Assembly (NCBI GenBank): GCA_910588955.1
Contig: CAJURQ010000001.1
Location: 1-64,000, forward strand
From: an uncultured Lachnospiraceae bacterium
Lineage (GTDB): Bacteria; Bacillota; Clostridia; Lachnospirales; Lachnospiraceae
Length of the DNA stretch: 64,000 nucleotides
Direction of reading: 5' to 3'
Positions 17,901-27,475 of the stretch are shown one piece after another. Made by a program: the position numbers and the translations under genes. Position 1 is the stretch's first letter. The number at the start of each line of letters is the position of its first letter. The notes under the pieces are model-generated. The model ran no database searches. It was given only the letters and a program-made list of their open reading frames with translations, and had not been told where the DNA came from.

Positions 17901-19559
17901 ATGGGGGCAGGAGAAGGGAAGGCGGATGCAATCAGCCGTTTTGAGGAGTTGTGCCGCAATGCGGTGGCGGAACAGGAAAAGTTCCTGATGGACAGACTTG
18001 CAGAGAATAAAGATACTGAGTATGGGAAGCTGTTTGGATTTGAAGATATCCATTCTGTGGAAGAGTATCAGAAAGAGCTGCCCATTACCTTTCATTATGA
18101 TTATGAGACGATCATCGAGCGGCAGATAAGCGGTGAAGAGAGACTGCTCACCGAGGAAAGACCGGTGTATTACTGTATCAGCTCCGGCAGTACGGATTCG
18201 CCCAAGTATGTGCCGATTATCGAGAAGGATATTTTGCGGCAGAAATTTTACTGGATGGATGTGATCCGCGGGATGATCCGCAGACAGATGCCGGACGCTA
18301 CGGATGAAGAACTGTTCGGCAAGATTTTCCAGATCGGTGAATTTCGTCGTGATTTTATGTCGGACGGCACGATGAGCGGCGTGAGGGCGGGGGCGCTGCA
18401 CCGCTATCTGGAATCAAAAGGTGAATTAAATATCGACTGTTATACGGCGCCAAAGGAAGTAATGTTTCCCAGTAATACGCTGGAAGATATGCTCTACGTG
18501 AAGGTGCGTTTTGCGCTGGCGTGCAGGGACGTGACGGCGATACACGGCGTTTTCGTGAACCGTGTGGTCGGTGTTTTACGATATATTACGGATAACTGGG
18601 ACGCTTTCCTTGCGGACATCGAGACGGGAGGGATCAGCGACTGTTTCCTCGTGAGCCATGAATGGGAGCTCTATCTGAAAGAACACCTTCCGGCTGACCC
18701 GGAGAGGGCGGCAGAGCTTCGCGCCATTCCGCGTGAGGATCTGGAGAACGGACTTGTCAGGAAGATCTGGTCGAAGATCAAATACGGGCAGATGATCGGC
18801 GGCAGCATGTTCAAGCCTTATATGGATAAACTCTGGACCTATGTGGGCGATTTGCCGATCCATTATTTTACATATGCGGCGTCGGAAGGCTGTTTTGGTA
18901 TAGCCAGAGGCGTCAATGAGGAGGACGCTTACTACACCCTTCTGCCGGACACCTGCTTTTACGAATTCGTTCCGGAAACCGGGGAGGGGGAGCGGATTTA
19001 TACGATCCGTGACGTGGAAGTAGGTTCCAAGTATGAGCTGCTGATCACGACTTTTTCAGGGGGCTATCGCTACGCCATCGGGGACGTGGTGGAAGTAGTC
19101 GGTTTTGATGGGCAGGCGCCGATTGTGCGTGTCTGCTACCGGAAGAGTCAGGTGATCAATATCGCGGATGAGAAGATGAATGTGCGCCAGTTGGAGAATG
19201 CCATGCGCAAGTTCCAGTCCAGAGCGGAGTGTACCGCGGAAGGATTCTGCGTGGACGGCGACTACGCGGCGCAGAGACCGCGCTACCTGCTTTATCTGGA
19301 ACTGGCTGCAGGGGAATTGCCCGAGAACGCGGAGGCAATTCTGGATGAATGTCTGATGGAGAGCAGTTTCGGTTATAAGAGGGACAGGGAGCTGGCGGAG
19401 ATTGACCGGGTGAAGATTCAGTTGATTCCGCAGGGCGGATTTAAGGCTTACGGCAGATTTATGGCGAAGCTTGGGCACAGCAAGGAGCAGGATAAACCGC
19501 TGCGTGTTCTCGTGACGGAGGAGCAGAAGGCGTTTTTCGGTGGAGCGCTCCTGTTGTAG
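17901..19559 (+). CDS. GH3-family acyl-acid amido synthetase
   Basis: A 552-residue adenylate-forming enzyme of the GH3 (auxin-responsive) family, named for plant enzymes that join hormones such as auxin or jasmonate to amino acids. ATG 17901 follows a perfect AAGGAGGT. The phosphate-binding motif SSGSTDSPKYVP (about 105-116) fits the family's SSGT box, and YAASEGCFG and YRYAIGDVVEV correspond to the later ATP-binding blocks. A C-terminal subdomain begins near residue 400. The bacterial substrate is unknown. It is followed 46 bases later by an rRNA methyltransferase, possibly in one transcript. Confidence 0.88.
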   Translation: MGAGEGKADAISRFEELCRNAVAEQEKFLMDRLAENKDTEYGKLFGFEDIHSVEEYQKELPITFHYDYETIIERQISGEERLLTEERPVYYCISSGSTDSPKYVPIIEKDILRQKFYWMDVIRGMIRRQMPDATDEELFGKIFQIGEFRRDFMSDGTMSGVRAGALHRYLESKGELNIDCYTAPKEVMFPSNTLEDMLYVKVRFALACRDVTAIHGVFVNRVVGVLRYITDNWDAFLADIETGGISDCFLVSHEWELYLKEHLPADPERAAELRAIPREDLENGLVRKIWSKIKYGQMIGGSMFKPYMDKLWTYVGDLPIHYFTYAASEGCFGIARGVNEEDAYYTLLPDTCFYEFVPETGEGERIYTIRDVEVGSKYELLITTFSGGYRYAIGDVVEVVGFDGQAPIVRVCYRKSQVINIADEKMNVRQLENAMRKFQSRAECTAEGFCVDGDYAAQRPRYLLYLELAAGELPENAEAILDECLMESSFGYKRDRELAEIDRVKIQLIPQGGFKAYGRFMAKLGHSKEQDKPLRVLVTEEQKAFFGGALLL

Positions 19560-19605
19560 TGTGGGTGCGGCGGCGCGAGAACATGCCGGCACTGAGAGGT
19601 AGTAT

Positions 19606-20988
19606 ATGGACGACAACATAATAGCTCTGCCGGGAGCCTTTGCAGAGAGGATGCAGAGGCTTCTGGGCGGGGAATATGAAGCCTTTGCGGCAAGTTACGG
19701 ACAGGCTAGACAGTACGGGCTCAGGCGCAACCTGCAAAAAAGCACGGAAGAAGAGTTTATCGGGGTGATGCCCTTTCCGCTGGAAAAGATTTCTTGGGCG
19801 CGGGAAGGGTATTATTATGATCCGGCGGCACAGCCGGGGCGGCACGTGTTCCACGAAGCAGGAGCTTACTATATTCAGGAGCCTTCCGCTATGGCTGTTG
19901 TGGAGGCGCTTGCGCCGAAACCGGGCGAGCGGATTCTTGATCTGTGCGCGGCGCCGGGGGGAAAGAGTACGCAGATAGCGGGTCGGATGCAGGGACAAGG
20001 GCTGCTGGTCTCCAATGAGATCATCGGCGATCGGGCGCGCGTTTTGTCACAGAACGTGGAGAGGATGGGTGTTTCTAACTGTGTCGTCTGCAATGAGAAG
20101 CCGGAGCGTATCGCGTCGCTTTTCCCGGCTTTTTTTGACCGGGTGTTGGTGGATGCGCCCTGTTCCGGGGAGGGGATGTTCCGCAAGGAGGAGGCGGCAA
20201 GAAAAGAATGGAGCCCTGAGGCGGTGCGGATGTGCGCCGAGAGACAGGCATTGATCTTGGAGGAGGCGGCGAAAACGGTAAAGCCGGGCGGTGTGCTGGT
20301 GTATTCTACCTGTACGTTTTCGCCGGAGGAAAACGAAAGGACAATCAGTGCATTTTTGCGGGCGCATGATGAATATAATATAGAAGAAACAGCGTTAGAG
20401 GGCATCCTTTCGCCGGGACGGGCGGACTGGGTAGAACAGCCTGTGGCGGGAATCGAACACACGCTGCGGCTCTGGCCTCATTTGATCCGGGGAGAAGGGC
20501 ATTACATTGCCAGACTGCGGAAACGCGGAGCTCAGGCGGAAACGCGGCAGGTCACGGGCGATAAAAAGTTATGTAAATCAATCGAGGGCTTCCTGCGGGA
20601 AGAATTGGGAATTAGTGATGCGTGGATGACACGTCATCCGGGACAGCTGATCCGTTTCGGCGATCAGATTTATCTCATGCCGGAGGAGATGGGTTCTCTT
20701 GAAGGAATCAAAGTTCTCCGCCCCGGGCTGCAGCTTGCGACGGAGAAAAAGAACCGGTTTGAGCCGGCACATGCGCTGGCGCTTACGCTATTGCCGGGCG
20801 ACAGCAGTCGTATGTACGGGCTTACCGGACAGGAAGCGGCGGCATATCTGCGTGGGGAGAGCATTGCCTGCGGTGCGGAGAAGGGCTGGACGGCGCTTTT
20901 CTTCGAGGGGTATGCGTTGGGGTTCGGAAAGGCTTCGGGCGGTCAGATGAAGAACCATTACCCGAAGGGACTGCGCAAATCTTTGTAA
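19606..20988 (+). CDS. RsmB/RsmF-type rRNA (cytosine-5) methyltransferase
   Basis: A 460-residue enzyme that methylates cytosine in rRNA using S-adenosylmethionine. The SAM site is ILDLCAAPGGKSTQIA (about 107-122). The two functional cysteines sit in DAPCSGEGMFRKEE and STCTFSPEENE. The C-terminal third, with a block like GHYIARLRK followed by a PUA-like or RsmF_C region, and the N-terminal segment without an NusB domain point to the RsmF/YebU subgroup, as in Gram-positive genomes. GAGAGGTAG precedes the ATG. Confidence 0.9.
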   Translation: MDDNIIALPGAFAERMQRLLGGEYEAFAASYGQARQYGLRRNLQKSTEEEFIGVMPFPLEKISWAREGYYYDPAAQPGRHVFHEAGAYYIQEPSAMAVVEALAPKPGERILDLCAAPGGKSTQIAGRMQGQGLLVSNEIIGDRARVLSQNVERMGVSNCVVCNEKPERIASLFPAFFDRVLVDAPCSGEGMFRKEEAARKEWSPEAVRMCAERQALILEEAAKTVKPGGVLVYSTCTFSPEENERTISAFLRAHDEYNIEETALEGILSPGRADWVEQPVAGIEHTLRLWPHLIRGEGHYIARLRKRGAQAETRQVTGDKKLCKSIEGFLREELGISDAWMTRHPGQLIRFGDQIYLMPEEMGSLEGIKVLRPGLQLATEKKNRFEPAHALALTLLPGDSSRMYGLTGQEAAAYLRGESIACGAEKGWTALFFEGYALGFGKASGGQMKNHYPKGLRKSL

Positions 20989-21114
20989 TTTCTTAAATTT
21001 TCTATATGCCATATAATGGACTTGCCAAATGATTCTGCATGAAATATACTAGATATAGACTTTTACAGGAGATAAACTACTTCATTGTGTATGTTAGCGT
21101 AGGGAGTTCTTACG

Positions 21115-22533
21115 ATGGTATTTTCCAGTGTGGGATTTTTATTTCGGTTTCTGCCGATTTTTATGATAGTCTATCTGGCGTTTCCCAAATGCCGCAATAT
21201 TGTACTTCTGATTGGGAGTTTGATCTTCTATGGAGTGGGAGAACCGTATTTCGTTCTGCTGCTTCTTTTGTCTGTCCTAATCAACTACGGCTTTAGCTGG
21301 TACATGTACTGGGAACCGCGCTCGCCGCAGTCAAACCGAAAAAAGAGGGCGGCTAGAAGACGGAAGAGGGCGCTTGTATTGGCGGTGGCGCTCGATCTGG
21401 GTGTACTGTTCGTGTTCAAATACTGGGATTTTGCCGCCGGCAGCATCAACGCGGCTGTGGGGAAAGGGATTCTGCCGCTGTTTTCTTTGGCGCTGCCGCT
21501 TGGAATCAGCTTTTATACGTTCCAGATGATTTCCTACCAGATTGATTGCTGCAGGGGAACCATTGAGAAGCGTGCGGGATTTCTCTCTTTTGCCACCTAT
21601 GTCTGCATGTTTCCCCAGTTGATAGCCGGTCCCATCGTCCGCTACGGCGAGGTGGCGGACCGTCTTGCGAGCCGTCGGGTACGCATCAGGGACTTGGAGA
21701 ACGGACTGAAGCTGTTCACCCTCGGACTGGGGCTCAAAGTGCTTCTGGCAAACCAGATCGGCACGCTCTGGAACCTGATTATGACGGCGGGGGCGGGCAG
21801 GCTCCATCCCCTTGTGGCATGGCTTGGCGCCTTTGCCTATTCGTTCCAGATCTATTTCGATTTCTGGGGATATTCTGTGATGGCTATGGGGCTCGGCAAG
21901 ATGCTTGGGTTTTCCATTCCCCGCAACTTCGATCATCCCTACATATCGCGTTCCCTGTCGGAGTTTTGGAGAAGGTGGCATATGACGCTTGGGAGCTGGT
22001 TTAAGGAGTATGTCTATATTCCGCTGGGCGGCAGCCGGAAAGGCGCAGGGCGGACAGTGTGTAATTTGTTCGTGGTCTGGGCGCTTACCGGGCTGTGGCA
22101 CGGTGCGGCATGGAATTTTGTGTTATGGGGCATTGTGTTTTTCCTGATGTTATCTCTGGAGAAGCGAACCTTTGGAAAACGGCTGGAGCAGAGTATCGTG
22201 CTGGGACATATCTACACGGTGCTGCTCATTCCCGTGACATGGGTGATTTTTGCGATTACGGATATGGGGCAGCTCGCCGGATATCTGGGAAATCTCGTCG
22301 GGTATCACAGTGAGGGCATATTGGTAGGAGTTACACAGCTGCTCCGCTATCTCAAAGAGTACGGGGTACTTTTGATAGCGTGCGTTATTTTTGCAACGCC
22401 CCTGCCTGCAAAGCTGTACTGGAAGTGGAAGGATCGCTGGTTTGCGGTTCTGATTCTTCTTGGCGTCTTCTGGTGGTCGGTGAGGGAGATTGTTATGGGG
22501 AGCAATAATCCGTTTTTATATTTTAGATTTTAA
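21115..22533 (+). CDS. MBOAT-family membrane O-acyltransferase
   Basis: A 472-residue polytopic membrane protein of the AlgI/DltB class, which hands acyl groups across the membrane for O-acylation of an envelope polymer. It opens FSSVGFLFRFLPIFMIVYL and has about ten membrane segments. The active-site His lies in LTGLWHGAAWNFVLWG (about 326-341), preceded by the RSLSEFWRRWHMTLGSWFKEY signature. TAGGGAG precedes the ATG. The SGNH-type gene that follows by 19 bases is the usual partner in acetylation pairs such as AlgI/AlgJ, so the two probably acetylate a surface glycan; the actual target is not visible. Confidence 0.9.
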   Translation: MVFSSVGFLFRFLPIFMIVYLAFPKCRNIVLLIGSLIFYGVGEPYFVLLLLLSVLINYGFSWYMYWEPRSPQSNRKKRAARRRKRALVLAVALDLGVLFVFKYWDFAAGSINAAVGKGILPLFSLALPLGISFYTFQMISYQIDCCRGTIEKRAGFLSFATYVCMFPQLIAGPIVRYGEVADRLASRRVRIRDLENGLKLFTLGLGLKVLLANQIGTLWNLIMTAGAGRLHPLVAWLGAFAYSFQIYFDFWGYSVMAMGLGKMLGFSIPRNFDHPYISRSLSEFWRRWHMTLGSWFKEYVYIPLGGSRKGAGRTVCNLFVVWALTGLWHGAAWNFVLWGIVFFLMLSLEKRTFGKRLEQSIVLGHIYTVLLIPVTWVIFAITDMGQLAGYLGNLVGYHSEGILVGVTQLLRYLKEYGVLLIACVIFATPLPAKLYWKWKDRWFAVLILLGVFWWSVREIVMGSNNPFLYFRF

Positions 22534-22552
22534 CGTATGAATGAGGCGAAAA

Positions 22553-23725
22553 ATGGACAGAAATAAGATGAGAACTTTTCTGGAAATCATATATAATTGT
22601 CCCTTTATTCTGCTTATAGTTTTTACGAGCCTTGCATTTGTCACATTTTTTGACGGGGAAGGAAATCGGAGAACCGGGCAGGAACTGGCGGTATTTCAAC
22701 TGTTTGGCGACGGAGAAAAAGCGGGAGACGGGGAGAAAAAACTTACAAAGATAGACGAAATAGAAAATAAAATAGGACAAAGTAACGACTCTGGCTTGGA
22801 GGAGAAAACTGAAATAAAAGCGGAGCGGGAAGAGAATGAGCATCAAAATGCAGGAGCACGCAAGGAAGATATTGACAAAAAAGAGAACGATTCACAACGA
22901 ATATCAGATATAGACAATGCGGAGATTATTGGAAAAACGGAAAGACTGGAAACACATGCCACAGAATTTGTGGAATATACACCGATTGCGACGGATTCCA
23001 GATACTACTCGGATGCAGGAAAAGTTGCATTGACTACGGTGTATGACTATGTGTTAGAGAACGAGAGTTATTTTAATGATGCCGCTTTTCTCGGAGATTC
23101 CCGGACTCTGGGTATATCGGACTATGCCGGACTTGAGGGTGCGGACTTCTTCTGCGACAACGGCATGACCATCTACAAGCTTCTCGGGGACGACGGGGTG
23201 ACTTACCAGAAGACGGGCGAGAAGGTGGACATGAAGGAAATTTTGCAGGAGAAGCGTTACGGCAAAATTTACATCATGCTTGGGATGAACGAGCTTGGGT
23301 ACGGTGACACGCCGATGTACCTGAAACAGTATCTGAAAGTGATTCAGCAGATCAAGGAATGGCAGCCGGGTGTTATTATATATGTGATGGCGAATCTCCA
23401 TGTGAGCCGGGAAAAGAACAATATGGAGACGGAGTTTAACAATATCAACATCAACGATAAAAATGTGGCGTCCGCCAGACTGGCAAACGGGAGAGATGTT
23501 TTTTATCTGGACTGCAATCCGCTCTTTACCGACGAGGAGGGATATCTGCAGGCGGAGCTCACCTTTGACGGGGTGCATCTCTATGCCCAGCACTACGACA
23601 AGTGGCGTGATTTTCTCTTTGAACACGGGGTAGAGTGCGGGGAAATGCAGCAGGCGGATGCGGAAGAACAGCCGGAAGGCTTGGAGAAGATGGGAGTTAA
23701 GGATGGAGAAGGTGCGTCTCAATAA
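22553..23725 (+). CDS. SGNH/GDSL-type hydrolase, partner of the MBOAT protein
   Basis: A 390-residue single-pass protein: one membrane anchor (about 9-35), a charged, Lys/Glu-rich linker (about 45-130), then an extracytoplasmic SGNH domain. Block I is AAFLGDSRTLGI with the Ser nucleophile, block III is MLGMNELGYG, and block V is LTFDGVHLYAQHY with the Asp/His pair. ATG 22553 is favoured by GAGG six bases upstream; ATG 22541 is in the same frame. Coupled to the MBOAT gene, it most likely transfers or removes acetyl groups on an envelope polymer. It overlaps the next gene by 23 bases. Confidence 0.82.
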   Translation: MDRNKMRTFLEIIYNCPFILLIVFTSLAFVTFFDGEGNRRTGQELAVFQLFGDGEKAGDGEKKLTKIDEIENKIGQSNDSGLEEKTEIKAEREENEHQNAGARKEDIDKKENDSQRISDIDNAEIIGKTERLETHATEFVEYTPIATDSRYYSDAGKVALTTVYDYVLENESYFNDAAFLGDSRTLGISDYAGLEGADFFCDNGMTIYKLLGDDGVTYQKTGEKVDMKEILQEKRYGKIYIMLGMNELGYGDTPMYLKQYLKVIQQIKEWQPGVIIYVMANLHVSREKNNMETEFNNININDKNVASARLANGRDVFYLDCNPLFTDEEGYLQAELTFDGVHLYAQHYDKWRDFLFEHGVECGEMQQADAEEQPEGLEKMGVKDGEGASQ

Positions 23726-24473
23726 ATATCTCGCCTCCTGCGGCGTATGTTCGAGGCGGGATGCGGATAAGCTCATAGAGGCGGGAGAAGTTTTCGTGAA
23801 CGGTGAAAAGGCGGCTGCGGGCATGAAGGCAGGACCGGACGACCGGGTGGAAGTGCGTGGAAAACGACTTGCGCAGCCGGAGGAGAGGGTTGTGCTCGCC
23901 TATTATAAGCCGGTAGGTGTGGTCTGCTCGGAGCGGGACGCCCACGCGGGGCGGCTTGTGACGAAGGAGATCGGCTACCATAAGCGCGTCACCTATGCGG
24001 GCAGGCTCGATAAGGATTCCGAGGGTCTGCTGCTGCTCACCAACGACGGGGACTTGATCGACGCTATGATGCGGGGGAAGAACGGGCACGAGAAGGAGTA
24101 CCTTGTGAAGTCCGACCGGAAATGGGAGGAAAGCGCGATAGACAATATGCGGGCAGGCGTGTATCTGGAGGAACTGGGGCAGACGACCCGCCCCTGCGAG
24201 ATTGAGCGGGTCGGGGATAAAACGCTCAAGATGGTGCTTACCCAAGGACTCAACAGGCAGATCAGGCGTATGTGCGAGACACAGGGATATCGGATAAAGA
24301 GTTTAAAAAGAACACGCGTTATTAATATAAAATTGGAAAAATTGAAACCGGGCGAGTACCGGGAACTGAGCGGGCAGGAGAGGGAAGAACTGTACCGGGT
24401 CTGCGGTCTGGGTGCGGGGCAGACAGAAACTATGAAGAGGGAGAATGGCGGACACGGGTATGGCGGAAAATAA
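23703..24473 (+). CDS. 23S rRNA pseudouridine synthase, RluF-like
   Basis: A 256-residue enzyme that converts uridine to pseudouridine in RNA. An S4 RNA-binding domain (RLNKYLASCGVCSRRDADKL, residues 5-24 and beyond) precedes the RsuA-type catalytic domain with the Asp in GRLDKDSEGLLLLTNDG. The sequence GLNRQIRRMCETQGY is the second family box. YYKPVGVVCSERD and the length match the RluF/RluB group rather than RsuA. The gene starts inside the end of the preceding one and ends inside the start of ligA, so the three are translationally linked. Confidence 0.9.
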   Translation: MEKVRLNKYLASCGVCSRRDADKLIEAGEVFVNGEKAAAGMKAGPDDRVEVRGKRLAQPEERVVLAYYKPVGVVCSERDAHAGRLVTKEIGYHKRVTYAGRLDKDSEGLLLLTNDGDLIDAMMRGKNGHEKEYLVKSDRKWEESAIDNMRAGVYLEELGQTTRPCEIERVGDKTLKMVLTQGLNRQIRRMCETQGYRIKSLKRTRVINIKLEKLKPGEYRELSGQEREELYRVCGLGAGQTETMKRENGGHGYGGK

Positions 24474-26421
24474 AATGGATCGTATGCGGGAGCTTGTCTC
24501 CCTTCTGAACAATGCCTCGGAGGCTTACTATGCCAAGGACGAGGAGATCATGTCGAACTTCGAGTACGACAAACTCTACGACGAGCTGACGGCACTGGAA
24601 ACGGAACTTGGCGTGACCTTTGCGGACAGCCCGACAGTGCAGGTGGGCTACGAGGCGGTGGACGAACTGCCGAAGGAGCGGCATGAGTTGGCAATGCTGT
24701 CTCTTGCGAAAACAAAGAGCCGGGAAGAGCTTGCGGACTGGCTGAACGGGAAGACAGGGCTTCTGTCTTGGAAGCTGGACGGGCTGACCATTGTGCTCAC
24801 CTATCGTGAAGGCGCGCTGCAAAAGGCGGTGACGCGCGGAAACGGTGAGGTGGGAGAAGTAGTCACAGGCAATGCCAGAGTATTCCGGAATCTTCCTCTC
24901 AATATACCCTATCAGGGGGAACTGATTCTGCGGGGCGAGGCGGTCATCACCTACAGTGGCTTTGAGCAGATCAACAGGGAGATCGAGGACGAGCAGGCAA
25001 AGTACAAAAATCCGAGAAACCTTTGCAGCGGCAGCGTCAGGCAGCTTGATAACCGGATCACGGCACAGCGCGGCGTGCGGTTTTACGCATTTTCCCTTGT
25101 GCGGGCGGATGCGGATTTCCACAATTCTCGCGCGGCGCAGTTTGATTTCCTGCAGGAGCAGGGCTTTGACGTGGTGGAGCACCGTCTGGTGACGCCGGAG
25201 AATATATTGGATAACATAAGTTATTTTGAGGAGAAGATACAGACCTACGACGTGCCCTCAGACGGGCTTGTGCTCACCTACGAGGACATGGCTTATGGCG
25301 CGTCTCTGGGCAGGACGGCGAAATTCCCGCGGGATTCCATCGCCTTCAAGTGGGCGGATGAACTGCGGGAGACGACGCTTAAGGAGATGGAGTGGAGCGC
25401 CAGCCGTACCGGGCTGATCAACCCCGTGGCGATTTTTGAGCCTGTGGAGCTGGAGGGCACCACGGTGAGCCGGGCGTCCGTGCACAACATCAGCATCGTG
25501 CGGGGGCTGAAGCTGGGCATCGGCGACAGGATTACGGTCTACAAGGCGAATATGATCATTCCCCAGATCGCGGAAAACCTGACGCAGAGCGACTCACTGG
25601 AGATTCCGGATGTATGTCCCGTCTGCGGGCAGCCCACCCGCATCAGCCAGATAAACGACGTGCAGTCTCTTTACTGCGACAACCCCGACTGTGACGCGAA
25701 GAAAATCAAGGCGTTTACCCTGCTGGTGAGCCGGGACGCCCTGAATGTGGACGGTCTGTCAGAATCCACGCTGGAAAAGTTTTTGGCGAGAGGGTTTTTG
25801 CATGAGTTTGCGGATTTGTTCCGGCTGGCACGTTACCGGGAGGAAATCACGCAGATGGAAGGGTTTGGGGAGAAGTCTTACCAGAACCTTTCGGAGAGTC
25901 TGGAGAGGGCGCGAAAAACCACGCTGCCGCGTCTCCTTTACGGTCTGGGGATCGAGAATGTGGGTGTGGCGAACGCCAAGATGCTTTGCCGGCATTTTCA
26001 GTATGACTTACAGGCATTGCGGGACGCCTCGGCGGAGGAGCTTGCGGAGATTGACGGCGTGGGCGGGGTGATCGCCCTGAGCATTTACGACTATTTCCAT
26101 AACGAAAAAGCGATGGAACAGCTGGAACATCTGCTGGAGGAAGTGGAGATTGAAAAGCAGGAGACGTCGGGCGCGGCGCAGACTCTCGCCGGTATGAGTT
26201 TTGTCATCACGGGGAGTCTTGCTCATTTCGAGAACAGAAACGTCATGAAGGAGGAGATCGAGAAGCGGGGCGGTAAGGTGACGGGAAGCGTGACGGGGAA
26301 GACCGTCTGCCTCATCAACAACGATACCGCGTCCCAGTCTTCCAAGAATAAAAAAGCGAAGGAGCTGGGCGTTGCGATTTTGTCCGAGGAGGATTTTATC
26401 GGGGAGTATCTGACGGATTAA
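24445..26421 (+). CDS. ligA: NAD-dependent DNA ligase
   Basis: A 658-residue ligase that seals nicks using NAD. Domain order is standard: Ia helix pair (about 1-60), adenylation domain with Lys110 in SWKLDGLT, OB fold, a four-Cys zinc finger (CPVCGQPTR ... YCDNPDCDAKK), helix-hairpin-helix repeats, and a BRCT domain (about 580-655, starting LAGMSFVITGSL). Two normally invariant spots differ: HELAMLSL has Ala where HxxPMxSL is usual, and TRGNGEVGEVVTGNA is an odd form of the GDGxxGExVT motif. This could be a second, divergent LigA. It overlaps the pseudouridine synthase gene by 29 bases. Confidence 0.9.
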   Translation: MADTGMAENKMDRMRELVSLLNNASEAYYAKDEEIMSNFEYDKLYDELTALETELGVTFADSPTVQVGYEAVDELPKERHELAMLSLAKTKSREELADWLNGKTGLLSWKLDGLTIVLTYREGALQKAVTRGNGEVGEVVTGNARVFRNLPLNIPYQGELILRGEAVITYSGFEQINREIEDEQAKYKNPRNLCSGSVRQLDNRITAQRGVRFYAFSLVRADADFHNSRAAQFDFLQEQGFDVVEHRLVTPENILDNISYFEEKIQTYDVPSDGLVLTYEDMAYGASLGRTAKFPRDSIAFKWADELRETTLKEMEWSASRTGLINPVAIFEPVELEGTTVSRASVHNISIVRGLKLGIGDRITVYKANMIIPQIAENLTQSDSLEIPDVCPVCGQPTRISQINDVQSLYCDNPDCDAKKIKAFTLLVSRDALNVDGLSESTLEKFLARGFLHEFADLFRLARYREEITQMEGFGEKSYQNLSESLERARKTTLPRLLYGLGIENVGVANAKMLCRHFQYDLQALRDASAEELAEIDGVGGVIALSIYDYFHNEKAMEQLEHLLEEVEIEKQETSGAAQTLAGMSFVITGSLAHFENRNVMKEEIEKRGGKVTGSVTGKTVCLINNDTASQSSKNKKAKELGVAILSEEDFIGEYLTD

Positions 26422-26464
26422 GCGAATTTTATAGAGGCTGCTACAATTTATGCGGGGAAAAAGG

Positions 26465-26500
26465 CAGGGACGGAGAGAAAATACTGTTCCTGTTTTTTTT
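26465..26500 (+). terminator. Terminator of ligA
   Basis: CAGGGAC pairs with GTTCCTG, followed by eight T residues. Confidence 0.65.
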
Positions 26501-26514
26501 GCCCGGAATTGCTG

Positions 26515-26829
26515 CTATTTTTTATTTATTGCTTTCATGATAGCCAGAATATGTGTCAAAGAGACGCGATCCAGCTTTTTTGCCTCCTCCATGAGTTCTT
26601 TGAGCATTTGCGGATTGCCGTTTCCGCTGTCGAAGAATTCCTGCGGGGTAACGTTTAAAAATTCGCAGATATAGAAAAAGGACTGCATGGAGGGCAGCGA
26701 TTTCTTATTTTCTATGGTATTGATATAATTGTTTGCCTGCCCTAAGGATAACGACATATCGCGCGCGGAAATGCCTTTCTGCATTCTGAGTTCCGCTAAT
26801 CTGTCGGGGAGAAAATTTTCATACGTCAA
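26515..26829 (-). CDS. XRE-type helix-turn-helix regulator
   Basis: A 104-residue protein with an N-terminal XRE DNA-binding domain (LAELRMQKGISARDMSLSLG, recognition helix about NNYINTIENKKSLPS) and a short helical tail. The start is a TTG with AAAGGGA upstream. It is divergent from the gene at 27019, whose promoter is flanked by GCTAAATTT words that could be its operator. Target genes are not known. Confidence 0.8.
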   Translation of the reverse strand: MTYENFLPDRLAELRMQKGISARDMSLSLGQANNYINTIENKKSLPSMQSFFYICEFLNVTPQEFFDSGNGNPQMLKELMEEAKKLDRVSLTHILAIMKAINKK

Positions 26830-26901
26830 TGATGGTCATTCCCTTTCTATGAGTTTCATCGCTTTATTCAATAGATTGTACATTACGTTTATGTTTTATC
26901 C

Positions 26902-26981
26902 GCTAAATTTCATAAGGTATTTTTGTTGACATAAAAGATTTAATCTATTATAATAAACGTTAATGTTAGCTTAAATTTAGC
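26902..26981 (+). promoter_or_regulatory. Strong promoter flanked by inverted repeats
   Basis: TTGACA (26926-26931), 17 bases, TATAAT (26949-26954): a perfect sigma-A promoter. GCTAAATTT at 26902-26910 and AAATTTAGC at 26973-26981 flank it symmetrically and are candidate operator half-sites for the neighbouring XRE regulator. Confidence 0.65.
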
Positions 26982-27018
26982 AAAACAAGGAGACATAACT
27001 ATTTAGGGCAACTGACAG

Positions 27019-27363
27019 ATGAAAAAAGTAATCGATATGCATTCCCATATTTTACCCGGTGTGGATGACGGGGCGGCGAGCTACGAAATGAGTATGCAGA
27101 TGCTTCGATGCGCCGCAAACGATGGCATATCTACAATCATTCTCACGCCGCATAATAAACCGGGGCACAGGCACATACCCGTTTCCGAAATGATGTTCGG
27201 GGTGGAAAAACTGCGGGATATGATGGCGGAAGAAGCGATAGAGACAGGACTTGACGTCGGACTTTCGGAACAGGATATACTGGAACGGCTGCAAAAGAAA
27301 CTGGACATATCCATTCAGAAAGCACAGGAGTATTTTTTGCGGTTTGGAAAACAAGTGGTGTGA
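27019..27363 (+). pseudogene. Truncated CpsB/YwqE-type phosphatase with foreign tail
   Basis: Residues 1-75 are the start of a PHP-domain tyrosine phosphatase of capsule clusters (IDMHSHILPGVDDGAAS holds the first metal ligands; IILTPHNKPGHRH the next). Normal members have about 240-260 residues. Here the frame continues into a tail that does not fit the family (LSEQDILERLQKKLDISIQK) and stops at residue 114. Most metal ligands are missing, so activity is unlikely. It looks like a deletion fusion. It still has a perfect promoter, but its best ribosome site (AAGGAG at 26987) is too far from the ATG. Confidence 0.6.
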
Positions 27364-27475
27364 CGGTATTGGAGAAAAGTGTTGGGATAAAAAGAGTAGA
27401 TAGAAAATGAAATTGGGCATTATTTGTGAACTTATAGATAAAGTGTGGACAGAGCGACGATACTTTGTGAAAAAA

